Below, in pieces: positions 32,605-40,792 of a DNA stretch of 64,000 bases (positions are counted from its first letter, which is position 1; each line of letters starts with the position of its first letter). Made by a program: the position numbers and the translations under genes. This DNA comes from Actinospica sp035493475 (GTDB lineage: Bacteria; Actinomycetota; Actinomycetes; Streptomycetales; Catenulisporaceae), in NCBI GenBank assembly GCA_035493475.1, contig DATJIF010000008.1, positions 1-64,000 of the forward strand, read 5' to 3'. The notes beneath the pieces are model-generated. The model was not told the origin of the DNA, made no database searches, and was given only the letters and a program-made list of their open reading frames with translations.

Positions 32605-33990
32605 CTACCCCCGCTTGACGGCCTGCGTGACGAGGGTGCGCCCGAAGTCCCACATCAGCCCGGTCCCCTTGTGGGCGTCCCGCATCACGTCGTCGAAGGC
32701 GTCGAGGAAACGTTCCACCTCGCGCTCGCCGATCGTCAAGGGCGGCAGCAGTTTGATGATGTCGACGTGGTCGCCGGAGACCTGGGTCAGGATGCGGTGC
32801 CGCTGGAACAGCGGGACCACCACCATCTGCGCGAACAGCCCCTTGCGCGCGGCCTGCAGGGTGTTCCAGCCCGCCTTGAGCTTCAGCGAGCGCGGCTTGC
32901 CGAATTCGAACCCGATCATCAGACCGCGGCCGCGCACCTCGGTGAGCATCTCGTACTTGTCGATCCGGTTCCGCAGCTCGGCCAGCAGCAGATCGCCCAT
33001 CCGCTGCGCGTTCGCGATCAGGTCCTCGTCCTCGATCACCTGGAGCGTGGCGAGCCCGGCCACCATCGCCATCGCGTTGGAGCCGAAGGTCGAGTCGTGC
33101 ACCAGCACCCGGTCCATCGAGGAGTAGACCTTCTCGAAGATCCAGTCCTTCGCCAGCGTCGCGCCCACCGGCACGAAGCCGCCGGACAGCGCCTTCGCCA
33201 CGGTCACGATGTCCGGCTGCACGTCCTCGTGCTCGTACGCGAAGAACTCGCCGGTGCGTCCGATGCCGGTCTGCACCTCGTCGCAGATCAGCAGCGCGCC
33301 GTGCGCCTTCAGCAGTTCGTGCGCCGCGCGCAGGAACCCGGGCGGCGGTTCGAGCACGCCCTTGCCCTGGATCGTCTCGATCAGCAGCGCCGCGACGCCG
33401 CCCTTGCGCAGCTCCGCCTCCAGCGCCTCGAGGTCCCCGAGCGCGATCCGGGTGTCCGGCAGCAGCGGGTCGAACCCGTCCCGGAACTCCGCGGCGCCGT
33501 TCACCGACAGCGAACCGGTCGTCAGCCCGTGGAACGCGTGGTCGCAGTAGACGATGCGCGGACGGCCGGTGGCGAACCGCGCGAACTTCAGCGCCGCCTC
33601 GACGGCCTCCGTGCCGCTGTTGCCGAAGTAGACGCGCTCCAGGTGCGGCGCCCGGGCCAGCAGCTTCTCCGCCAGCAGGCCGGCGAGCAGCGGCGAGTCG
33701 AACTGGATCAGGTCGGCGAGGTCCGCGTCCAGCGTCTGGTGCAGCGCGTCCCGCACCACCGGGTGGTTGCGGCCCACCCCGAAGACGCCGAAGCCGGAGA
33801 GGAAGTCCAGGTAGTCGCGGCCCTCGGCGTCGTACATGTAGGCGCCCTCGGCCCGGGTGTACGTCCGGTCGAAGCCGATTGCGTGCAGCATCCGGGGCAG
33901 CTGGGGGTTGAGCATCTTCCCCTGCAGCCGGTGCCCCTCGCCGGCCCGTTCGCCCAGCAGCTTCCCGAGGTCGAATTCGCTCCCGCTCAC
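32605..33990 (-). CDS. hpnO: Hopanoid class III aminotransferase (HpnO-like)
   Basis: PLP enzyme of 461 aa of the ornithine/acetylornithine aminotransferase class. The PLP lysine is in VTVAKALSGGFVPVGA, and the cofactor loop FGNSGTEAVEAALK is intact. HpnO-type enzymes aminate bacteriohopane aldehyde to aminobacteriohopanetriol. First long gene of the operon; GTG at 33990 overlaps the stop of a 26-codon SELASE mini-ORF (GTGA). No other ribosome site is obvious directly before it, so its translation likely depends on the mini-ORF. Confidence 0.85.
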   Translation of the reverse strand: MSGSEFDLGKLLGERAGEGHRLQGKMLNPQLPRMLHAIGFDRTYTRAEGAYMYDAEGRDYLDFLSGFGVFGVGRNHPVVRDALHQTLDADLADLIQFDSPLLAGLLAEKLLARAPHLERVYFGNSGTEAVEAALKFARFATGRPRIVYCDHAFHGLTTGSLSVNGAAEFRDGFDPLLPDTRIALGDLEALEAELRKGGVAALLIETIQGKGVLEPPPGFLRAAHELLKAHGALLICDEVQTGIGRTGEFFAYEHEDVQPDIVTVAKALSGGFVPVGATLAKDWIFEKVYSSMDRVLVHDSTFGSNAMAMVAGLATLQVIEDEDLIANAQRMGDLLLAELRNRIDKYEMLTEVRGRGLMIGFEFGKPRSLKLKAGWNTLQAARKGLFAQMVVVPLFQRHRILTQVSGDHVDIIKLLPPLTIGEREVERFLDAFDDVMRDAHKGTGLMWDFGRTLVTQAVKRG

Positions 33991-34067
33991 GCCGCGACCT
34001 CGCTGGCGCTCGGTCGGCGCGTTCGCGCACGCACTGTACTCATTGATTCGCTCGCAAGCTCGCTCAT
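33987..34067 (-). CDS. 26-codon SELASE leader mini-ORF of hopanoid operon
   Basis: The frame encodes 26 residues beginning MSELASESMSTV and ending ASEVAA. A strong ribosome site (GAGGAGG) lies about 8 nt before the ATG at 34067, stronger than anything before hpnO itself. The stop overlaps the hpnO GTG, giving GTGA. This makes a textbook layout for translational coupling. It matches the mini-ORF at 4624-4698 both in its SELASE opening and its ASE...A ending. Confidence 0.55.
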   Translation of the reverse strand: MSELASESMSTVRARTRRPSASEVAA

Positions 34068-34382
34068 GAGCCCAACCTCCTCGCGCCCGTTACACCAGTG
34101 CGCCCCCTACCCAAGCGGGGCCCGACGTAGACGGTCACGTTTGGATATACCTTCTCGCGTCGGATCTGAGCAGATGGTAGCTATACCTGCGACGCGCCGG
34201 GGTGCCTTCGCGCTCTGAGCCCCGGCGCGTCGCCCCTTTCCGTCGCCGAACGGTCAATCCGGGTCGCACGCCGCTGAGATTTCTCACGGGATTCTTGGGC
34301 TGAAAACAGACGTGGCGGACTTCTTGGATGGGTCTCGAAAAGGTCTCAGCGCCCTCTCAAGTTCGGCGCCGAAGGTATCCCC
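34068..34382. promoter_or_regulatory. Divergent control region of hopanoid operon and HtrA-like gene
   Basis: This 315-bp gap separates the minus-strand hopanoid operon from the plus-strand protease gene. On the minus strand GGTATA occurs twice, ending near 34152 and 34188, and the one near 34150 is a plausible -10 for the operon, leaving a 5' leader of about 70 nt. A strong hairpin lies at 34191-34233. GAAGG precedes the HtrA-like ATG. No gene was recognised here. Confidence 0.4.
34191..34233. terminator. 13-bp perfect inverted repeat between divergent genes
   Basis: CGACGCGCCGGGG (34191-34203) and CCCCGGCGCGTCG (34221-34233) pair perfectly around a 17-nt loop, and the plus strand continues CCCCTTTCC. 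A terminator is unexpected between divergent genes. It may end a short unannotated transcript starting near the TATACC hexamers at 34147 or 34183, or insulate the two promoters. Confidence 0.45.
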
Positions 34383-35567
34383 ATGACCGAGACGCCGCAG
34401 ACCCCCTCCTCCTCGCCGGCCCCGCACGCGGGCCACCCGCAGCACGCAGCCGCGCCCTACGGCGCCCCGCAGTCCCCGCAGCCGCAGCCGCAGTCGCAGG
34501 TGCTCACCGCGCACACGGGGGAGTACGCCTGGGCCTCGGCCGAGCAGCAGCAGTACCCGGGCGCCGCCGGACCCTTCGGACCGGTCGGCCCGGGCGGCAC
34601 CGGCAACCTCCCGCCGGTCCCGCCGGAGCTCTCGCTGCACGGCTCCGTGCCCAAGCGCAACGCCCGCAAGGTCGGGATGAGCCTGGCGCTGTCGATCGCG
34701 GTGCTGGCCGCGGCGATAGGCGGAGTCTCCGGCGCGTACTTCGACCACCGCTACAACGACACCGGCTCCACGGTGAGCGTGGTCACCGGCTCGAACAGCT
34801 CCGACACCACCACCACGGTCGGCGCGGTCGCCAAGACGGTGCTGCCGAGCGTCGTGAAGATCACCGAGACCACCAACAGCTCCGAGGGCATCGGCTCCGG
34901 CATGGTGATCTCCAGCAACGGCACCATCGTCACCAACAACCACGTCATCGCGGACTACGTCTCCTCTGGCGGCAAGCTCACCGTCACCACGTACGACGGC
35001 AAGACCTACAGCGCCAAGGTGATCGGCTACATCTCGGCCGACGACATCGCGGTCATCCAGGTCGAGAACGCCTCCAGCTACACCTGGAAGCCGGTCACCT
35101 TCGCCGACTCCTCGAACGTGCAGGTGGGCGACGAGACCATCGCGATCGGCTCGCCGGACGACCTGCAGAACACCGTGACCAGCGGCATCGTCTCCGCGCT
35201 GAACCGCAAGGTCTCCATCACCGAGTCCACCACGCAGGGCACCGGCAACAACAGCGGCGGCTTCCCCGGCTTCAACTGGGGCGGCACCGAGACCACCGTC
35301 ACCTACACGGCCATCCAGACCGACGCGTCGATCAACCCGGGCAACTCCGGCGGCCCGCTGCTCAACAGCCAGGGCCAGGTCATCGGGATGAACTCGGCGA
35401 TCTACTCCACCTCCTCGTCCAGTTCGAGCTCCGAGTCCGGCTCGGTCGGCCTCGGCTTCGCGATCCCGGCCGACACGATCGTCAGCGACATCAAGAAGAT
35501 CGAGGCCGGTCAGGGCGACTCCACCTTGTCCTCGTCGAGCTCCTCGTCGGGCTCCGGCAACTTCTGA
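34383..35567 (+). CDS. HtrA/DegP-like S1C serine protease lacking PDZ domain
   Basis: Membrane-anchored protease of 394 aa. Residues 1-95 are a Pro/Gln-rich cytosolic region, then one membrane helix (about 100-120), then an extracytoplasmic trypsin-like domain. The triad is visible: His in VTNNHVIA, Asp in SADDIAVIQV and Ser in NPGNSGGPLL. After the protease domain the protein ends in a Ser-rich tail (about residues 375-394) and no PDZ domain is present, unlike typical DegP/HtrA. Probably a quality-control or signalling protease of the cell envelope. Confidence 0.88.
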   Translation: MTETPQTPSSSPAPHAGHPQHAAAPYGAPQSPQPQPQSQVLTAHTGEYAWASAEQQQYPGAAGPFGPVGPGGTGNLPPVPPELSLHGSVPKRNARKVGMSLALSIAVLAAAIGGVSGAYFDHRYNDTGSTVSVVTGSNSSDTTTTVGAVAKTVLPSVVKITETTNSSEGIGSGMVISSNGTIVTNNHVIADYVSSGGKLTVTTYDGKTYSAKVIGYISADDIAVIQVENASSYTWKPVTFADSSNVQVGDETIAIGSPDDLQNTVTSGIVSALNRKVSITESTTQGTGNNSGGFPGFNWGGTETTVTYTAIQTDASINPGNSGGPLLNSQGQVIGMNSAIYSTSSSSSSSESGSVGLGFAIPADTIVSDIKKIEAGQGDSTLSSSSSSSGSGNF

Positions 35568-35703
35568 CCTGACCGGTACGGCCTAGACGTGCATTGAGAG
35601 TCCGCGAATCGCGGTATTTTGAGGGCGTGGACCGGGTGATCCCCGGGCCGCGCCCTTGACCGCTTCCGCCCACGATCTGGGCGGCCGTCACGCCGGAGTG
35701 ACC

Positions 35704-36855
35704 ATGGATGCCATCCGTCGCGCCCTGCTGCCGACCGAGGAGTCGCAGGCGCTGTTCGAACTCACCGAGGAGCTCGGCGCCGAGGAGCTCGCGCCGCGCG
35801 CCGCGGCCGCCGAGGCCGCCTCCGAGTTCCCGCGGGACGTCTTCCGGCTGATCGGCCGCTCCGGACTGCTCGGCCTGCCCTACGACGAGGAGCTCGGCGG
35901 AGGCGGCCAGCCGTACGCCGTCTACCTCCAGGTGGTCGAGGAGCTCGCCAGGCACTGGCTCGCGGTCGGGCTCGGCGTCTCGGTGCACACCCTCGCCTGC
36001 CACGCGCTCGCCGGATACGGCACCGACGAGCAGCGCAAGCGCTGGCTGCCGGACATGATCGGCGGCGAGCAGCTCGGCGCCTACTGCCTGTCCGAGCCGG
36101 AGCACGGCTCGGACGCGGCGAACCTCACCACCCGGGCCGCGGCGGACGGCGACGACTACGTCATCGACGGCACCAAGGCCTGGATCACGCACGGCGGCCA
36201 GGCCGACTTCTACACCGTCCTCGCGCGCACCGGCGGCCCGGGCTCGAAGGGCATCAGCGCGTTCCTGGTCGACTCCGGCACGCCGGGCCTGACCGCGGCC
36301 GAGCCCGAGCACAAGATGGGCATGCGCGCCAGCACCACCTCCCAGATGATCTTCGAGGGCGTGCGGGTCCCGACGGAGCGTCAGATCGGCGAGCTCGGCC
36401 AGGGCTTCGAGATCGCGATGAAGGCGCTGGACTGCGGCCGGCTCGGCATCGCCGCCTGCGCGGTCGGCGTGGCGCAGGCGGCCCTCGACGTGGCCACCGC
36501 GTACGCCAGGCAGCGCGAGCAGTTCGGCAAGCCGATCATCCGGCACGAGGCGGTCGGCTTCCTGCTCGCCGACATGGCCGCGCGCACCGAGGTCGGCCGC
36601 GCCGCGTACCTGGCCGCGGCCCGGCTGCGCGACCTCGGCCTGCCCTTCGCCCGGCAGGCGGCGATCGCCAAGCTGCACTGCACCGACGCCGCGATGCAGA
36701 CCACCGTGGACGCCGTGCAGGTGCTCGGCGGTGCGGGCTACACCACCGACTTCCCGGTCGAGCGGTACATGCGCGAGGCGAAGGTGCTGCAGATCGTGGA
36801 GGGCACCAACCAGATCCAGCGCCGGGTGATCGCCCGCGCGCTGGAGCGCGGCTGA
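35704..36855 (+). CDS. Acyl-CoA dehydrogenase
   Basis: Flavoenzyme of 383 aa in the standard acyl-CoA dehydrogenase layout (helical N-domain, beta domain, helical C-domain). AYCLSEPEHGSDAANL and YVIDGTKAWITHGG are the FAD/substrate signatures, and the catalytic Glu lies in QIVEGTNQIQRR. It introduces the alpha-beta double bond in acyl-CoA substrates; chain length cannot be told. ATG at 35704 is preferred (GGAG 5 nt upstream); TTG 35656 or GTG 35698 are possible. No electron-transfer flavoprotein or hydratase gene adjoins it. Confidence 0.9.
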   Translation: MDAIRRALLPTEESQALFELTEELGAEELAPRAAAAEAASEFPRDVFRLIGRSGLLGLPYDEELGGGGQPYAVYLQVVEELARHWLAVGLGVSVHTLACHALAGYGTDEQRKRWLPDMIGGEQLGAYCLSEPEHGSDAANLTTRAAADGDDYVIDGTKAWITHGGQADFYTVLARTGGPGSKGISAFLVDSGTPGLTAAEPEHKMGMRASTTSQMIFEGVRVPTERQIGELGQGFEIAMKALDCGRLGIAACAVGVAQAALDVATAYARQREQFGKPIIRHEAVGFLLADMAARTEVGRAAYLAAARLRDLGLPFARQAAIAKLHCTDAAMQTTVDAVQVLGGAGYTTDFPVERYMREAKVLQIVEGTNQIQRRVIARALERG

Positions 36856-37009
36856 GTCACCGGCGGTACCGGCGCATGCAAGTGCACCGAATGCTCCTAT
36901 GAGAGCATTGTCACGAGGCTGCGCGGGCGATCCGCGGGTAAGTTACCTGTAGTCAGGTCCACGACCTGCGCAGCGAACCTGTTCGACACCACATCCCAGG
37001 GCGGCGCGG

Positions 37010-38170
37010 ATGTTTCGAGGCGGCGAGAGTTCCCGGATCTTCGGCTTCGCGCATATCGTCGCACTCGCGGCGCTCGCGGGCGGATTCGTCATCGGCGGCA
37101 CGCAGGGCCTGGTGGTCGTGGCGCTGCTCGGCGTGCTGGAGATCGCGGTCTCCTTCGACAACGCCATCGTGAACGCGACCGTGCTGGCCCGGATGAACCG
37201 CTACTGGCAGCGGATGTTCATGACGGTCGGCGTGGTGATCGCGGCGATCGGGATGCGCCTGCTGCTGCCGCTGATCATCGTCGCGATCGGCGCGCACCTC
37301 TCGCCGTGGCGCGCCGTTGACCTCGCCTACCAGGACCCGACCCGCTACCACTCGCTGCTGCTCACCGCCCAGCCCGGCATCGCCGCGTACGGCGGGATCT
37401 TCCTGCTGATGATCGCCATCGCGTTCTTCCGCGAGGAGCGCGAGGTGCACTGGTGGCCCGCGGTCGAGCGGCGGCTGCCCGCCGTGCTCGGCCGCCGCGG
37501 CGTACCCCTGCTGATCGCGCTGCTGTTCACGGCCGTGGCCGGGGTGACGGTGCCGGCCGAGGACCGCACCCGAGTGGTCGTCGGCTGCCTGGTCGGCCTG
37601 GTCTGCTATCTCGGCATCCACCTGATCTCCAGCCGGGTGGCCGACCGCGCCGACGCCGACGGGGAGTCCCGGCCGCGTTCGACGGTCGAGGGGCAGGGCG
37701 CGTTCCTGCTGTTCGTCTACCTGGAACTGCTCGACGCCACGTTCTCCATGGACTCGGTCATGGGCGCCTTCTCGGTCACGGTCGACATCGCGCTGATCAC
37801 GCTCGGCCTGGCGATCGGCGCGGCGTACATCCGGTCGCTCACCGTCTACGTCGTGCGCAAGGGGACGCTGGAGGAGTACCGCTACCTGGAGCACGGCGCG
37901 TACTACTCGATCGCGCTGCTCGCGGTGCTGCTGCTGTGGGAGGTCTGGCGCGACGTGCCGGACTGGATCACCGCGTGCACCGGCGCCGTCGTGATCACCT
38001 CCGCGTGGCTCACCTCGATCTGGGCGGCCAAGCGGCAGCAGCGCGAGGACGTGCTGCGCGAGGCGAGCCTCGGCGGCGAGACGGCCACGATCCAGGAGTT
38101 CAAGGGGCAGGCGAAGTTCGAGTTCGTCGAGCAGCGGGACGAGGACGTCTACCCCAAGCGCGCGAGCTGA
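37010..38170 (+). CDS. DUF475/TerC-superfamily membrane protein
   Basis: Integral membrane protein of 386 aa with about nine hydrophobic helices. The TerC-like signature is present twice: LEIAVSFDNAIVNA near residue 50 and LELLDATFSMDSVMGAF near residue 240, the acidic residues being candidate metal ligands. TerC relatives are linked to manganese export and tellurite resistance. The C-terminal 40 residues are charged and cytosolic. It has its own 154-bp upstream gap and is convergent with the integrase-like gene. Confidence 0.85.
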   Translation: MFRGGESSRIFGFAHIVALAALAGGFVIGGTQGLVVVALLGVLEIAVSFDNAIVNATVLARMNRYWQRMFMTVGVVIAAIGMRLLLPLIIVAIGAHLSPWRAVDLAYQDPTRYHSLLLTAQPGIAAYGGIFLLMIAIAFFREEREVHWWPAVERRLPAVLGRRGVPLLIALLFTAVAGVTVPAEDRTRVVVGCLVGLVCYLGIHLISSRVADRADADGESRPRSTVEGQGAFLLFVYLELLDATFSMDSVMGAFSVTVDIALITLGLAIGAAYIRSLTVYVVRKGTLEEYRYLEHGAYYSIALLAVLLLWEVWRDVPDWITACTGAVVITSAWLTSIWAAKRQQREDVLREASLGGETATIQEFKGQAKFEFVEQRDEDVYPKRAS

Positions 38171-38177
38171 CCCGCCG

Positions 38178-39116
38178 TCACTCGGCTGCGGGCACGTCGA
38201 TCGCGCGGCGCAGCAGTTCCAGCCGGTACGGCAGCGGCCGCCAGCCGGGCGAGCCCGCGAGCTCCGCGTTCAGCTCCACTACCGCGCGCGTGTAGGCGCG
38301 CTGCAACCCGCGCGGCCGCAGCGGCATCCCCGGCGGGCGGCGGATCGCGTTCCCCTCCTTCGAGGGCAGTCCGGCGTGGTTGCCCGCGACCGACACCCAC
38401 AGCGACTTCACGCCGATGTCGAACGCCGCGATCAGCTCCTCGCGGTGCCGCAGCCAGTGCCGCAGCGCCGCCGCCGTGCCCCGGGAGAGCGTGATCCGCT
38501 CCGTGACCGGCTCCGCGATCCGCCGGGCCTGCGGCTTGCGCACGATCGTGACCGAGGGCTCGCGCGCCTCGAGGTCCAGGTCCGCCAGCGTCAGCGCGCA
38601 CAGCTCGCCGACCCGCGCGCCGGTGTCCAGCACCATGCCGATGACCGCGAGCAGCCGCACGTGCGAGGCGAGCACCGGCGGGTTCTCCGCGCGGTCCAGC
38701 AGGTAGGAGCGCAGCTGGGAACGCGTCGGCGCGTCCACCGTCTCGTGCACCTCCTGCAGCGGCACCCGCTCGCCGAGCACCAGCGGCAGCGTCAGCTCGC
38801 GCGCGATCAGCTTCAGGCAGTCCTCGCGCACCCGCATCGACGCCGGGCTGGACACCGCGTTCGGCACCCGGCTGGCCCGGGTCCGCAGCTCGCCGCGCTG
38901 GCCCAGGTCCAGGTAGGAGCTGATCGCCTGCGGCTGGAACAGGTCGGCCGCCGTGACCACCGGTTCGGCCGGGGCGAACTCCGGATGCGCCAGCGCCAGC
39001 CGTAACTCCTTGACGAACCAGCGCACCTGGCGCGCCCGCGCCGCGCTCATCCCGTCCTGCGCGCACAACCGCTCCGCCGCCGCGGTCACCTGCTCGATCG
39101 CCTCGGTCGCCTGCAT
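38178..39116 (-). CDS. Tyrosine-recombinase-like protein without a recognisable HxxR/Tyr box
   Basis: Protein of 312 aa resembling phage-type integrases in its core: an N-terminal helical DNA-binding part and then a catalytic-like domain with the box I Arg in DTGARVGELCALTLADLD. A basic segment with Lys (IVRKPQARRI) also fits. The HxxR box and the nucleophilic Tyr expected in the last 60 residues are not found. It is therefore a diverged or inactive relative, perhaps a DNA-binding protein. ATG at 39116. No attachment site or phage genes are nearby. Confidence 0.65.
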   Translation of the reverse strand: MQATEAIEQVTAAAERLCAQDGMSAARARQVRWFVKELRLALAHPEFAPAEPVVTAADLFQPQAISSYLDLGQRGELRTRASRVPNAVSSPASMRVREDCLKLIARELTLPLVLGERVPLQEVHETVDAPTRSQLRSYLLDRAENPPVLASHVRLLAVIGMVLDTGARVGELCALTLADLDLEAREPSVTIVRKPQARRIAEPVTERITLSRGTAAALRHWLRHREELIAAFDIGVKSLWVSVAGNHAGLPSKEGNAIRRPPGMPLRPRGLQRAYTRAVVELNAELAGSPGWRPLPYRLELLRRAIDVPAAE

Positions 39117-39236
39117 GCTTGACCCTCCGTCACCCGGATCACCGCGACCCACGATAGCGACCCGCGCCCACACTCCGGACGCTCTTAAGGTGTGGACGCG
39201 GCCGCGACGATGGTCCGGGGAGGCTACCTTTGTCCC

Positions 39237-39686
39237 GTGGAGGACATCGATGTGCAGATCGTGAAGCTGCTGCTGGAGGACGGGCGGATGAGCTACACGG
39301 ACGTGGGCAAGGCCACCGGCCTGTCCACCTCGGCCGCTCACCAGCGGGTCCGTCGGCTGGAGCAGCGCGGGATCATCAAGGGCTACCGGGCCGTGGTGGA
39401 CGTGGAGGCGCTCGGCCTGCCGCTGACCGCGTTCGTCTCGGTCAAGCCCTTCGACCCGGCCGCGCCCGACGACGTGCCGGACAAGCTCGCCGACCTGCCC
39501 GAGATCGAGTCCTGCCACTCCGTCGCCGGGGACGAGAACTACATCCTGAAGATCCGGGTGGCCACGCCGGCCGACCTCGAGGGCCTGCTCAGCCGGATCC
39601 GCTCGGCGGCGAACGTGTCGACCCGCACCACGATCGTGCTCTCGACTCCCTTCGATAGCCGCACCCCCGACCTGCCGGTCGACTGA
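39237..39686 (+). CDS. Lrp/AsnC-family transcriptional regulator
   Basis: Regulator of 149 aa. Residues 1-60 hold the AsnC-type HTH (IDVQIVKLLLEDGRMSYTDVGKATGLS...HQRVRRLEQRGIIKGY), followed by the RAM ligand-binding/oligomerisation domain (VSVKPFDP, IESCHSVAGDENYILKI). GTG at 39237 gives the usual family length. TACCTT ends 6 nt before this GTG, so the message may be leaderless; the GGGGAGG at 39216 is rather far. It is coupled to the next gene by a TGATG overlap and diverges from the integrase-like gene. Confidence 0.9.
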   Translation: MEDIDVQIVKLLLEDGRMSYTDVGKATGLSTSAAHQRVRRLEQRGIIKGYRAVVDVEALGLPLTAFVSVKPFDPAAPDDVPDKLADLPEIESCHSVAGDENYILKIRVATPADLEGLLSRIRSAANVSTRTTIVLSTPFDSRTPDLPVD

Positions 39687-40774
39687 TGACGCCCACGCTC
39701 GCCCCCGGCGACGTGGTGGCCGCCTACTCCGAGCGCGTGGGGGAGTGGATAGCCGAGCAGGTCGTCGGCGTGTCCCCGGAAGAGAAGTCGGTCGCCGTCG
39801 TCCAGCTGGACTGGTCGGGCCCGGAGCCGCAGCACGTCGCGGACCTCGGCGAACTCGTACTGCTGGACGGTCCGGGCGCGGTCTGCCACTACGACTGGAT
39901 CCTGCCGCGCCGTTACAAGATCATCGGAAACGTGCCGCCGCTGCACGAGGGCCCGGTGAACAGCTACGGATTCTGGTCCCCCGGAATCCGGCTCTATCAC
40001 CGACGCGGTGGCGGAGACTGGGACGCGAAGCACGAGCGCCGCATCGTGGCCACCGAACTCGGCGATGGCGCGCCCGACGACGAGATCCGTCACCTGACCA
40101 TCTCCGAAATCCGCGAACTCGACTGCGCACGCCTCGTAGCCCGCTACCCGCGCCTGACGAGTCTGCGTCTGTTCGGCCCCGGCTTCCTGCTCAACGCCGC
40201 GAGCCTGAACGTGCTGCGCGAACTGCAGTCGTTCTTCGCCAAGGACCTGTTCGGCATGACCGCGCACGACCGCCTCGACATAGCCGACGTCCCCGCGCTG
40301 GAGTCGATCTGGCTCACGAGCATCCCGGACGACTACGCGAAGGCGATGCGCACCACGTGGAAGCCCGAGGAGCGCAACGGCACGCACCTGCGGATCAGCA
40401 AGCCCCGCAAGCCCGAGTGGGTCGCCGAGAACATGCAGAACCCGCTCCGCGACTGGGACGGCGACGAGCAGATACCGGCCGCCGTCTACCAGAAGGCGAT
40501 ATCGCAGTACCGGAAGACGCGTCGCGAGGTCCTCGACCTGCTCGCCGACCCGTCCGAGACCGCGTCCGGCGAACTGACCCGGATCGGCGAGGAGTACGGC
40601 GAGGCCTTCAACGAGCTCGACGAGTCCGAGGGATTCATCGACACGATCTACCGCGAGAACCTCTACGACGCCATCCACTTCATCGTGGACGAAGCCGAGG
40701 CCGCCGCCGCGCGCAAACTCCCGTGGGCGCACGAAGCCCTCGAACAGGGAGTGGAAAACGTCCGCGACTGGTGA
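39686..40774 (+). CDS. Hypothetical protein coupled to Lrp gene
   Basis: Protein of 362 aa, family not recognised. The N-terminal 65 residues form beta strands (APGDVVAAYSERVGEWIAEQ). A middle stretch of about residues 130-215 has leucine-rich-repeat-like periodicity (ARYPRLTSLRLFGPGF, VPALESIWLTSIP), and the C-terminus is acidic and helical. No membrane helix or signal. The ATG shares one base with the Lrp stop, so the two are translated together and may act in the same response. Confidence 0.72.
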   Translation: MTPTLAPGDVVAAYSERVGEWIAEQVVGVSPEEKSVAVVQLDWSGPEPQHVADLGELVLLDGPGAVCHYDWILPRRYKIIGNVPPLHEGPVNSYGFWSPGIRLYHRRGGGDWDAKHERRIVATELGDGAPDDEIRHLTISEIRELDCARLVARYPRLTSLRLFGPGFLLNAASLNVLRELQSFFAKDLFGMTAHDRLDIADVPALESIWLTSIPDDYAKAMRTTWKPEERNGTHLRISKPRKPEWVAENMQNPLRDWDGDEQIPAAVYQKAISQYRKTRREVLDLLADPSETASGELTRIGEEYGEAFNELDESEGFIDTIYRENLYDAIHFIVDEAEAAAARKLPWAHEALEQGVENVRDW

Positions 40775-40792
40775 CCGTCTAGGCTTTGCTGG

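Noticed and set aside
38178..39116. Integrase-like gene as a mark of a prophage or integrative element
   Set aside because: No attachment repeats, excisionase, replication or structural phage genes are nearby and flanking genes look ordinary.
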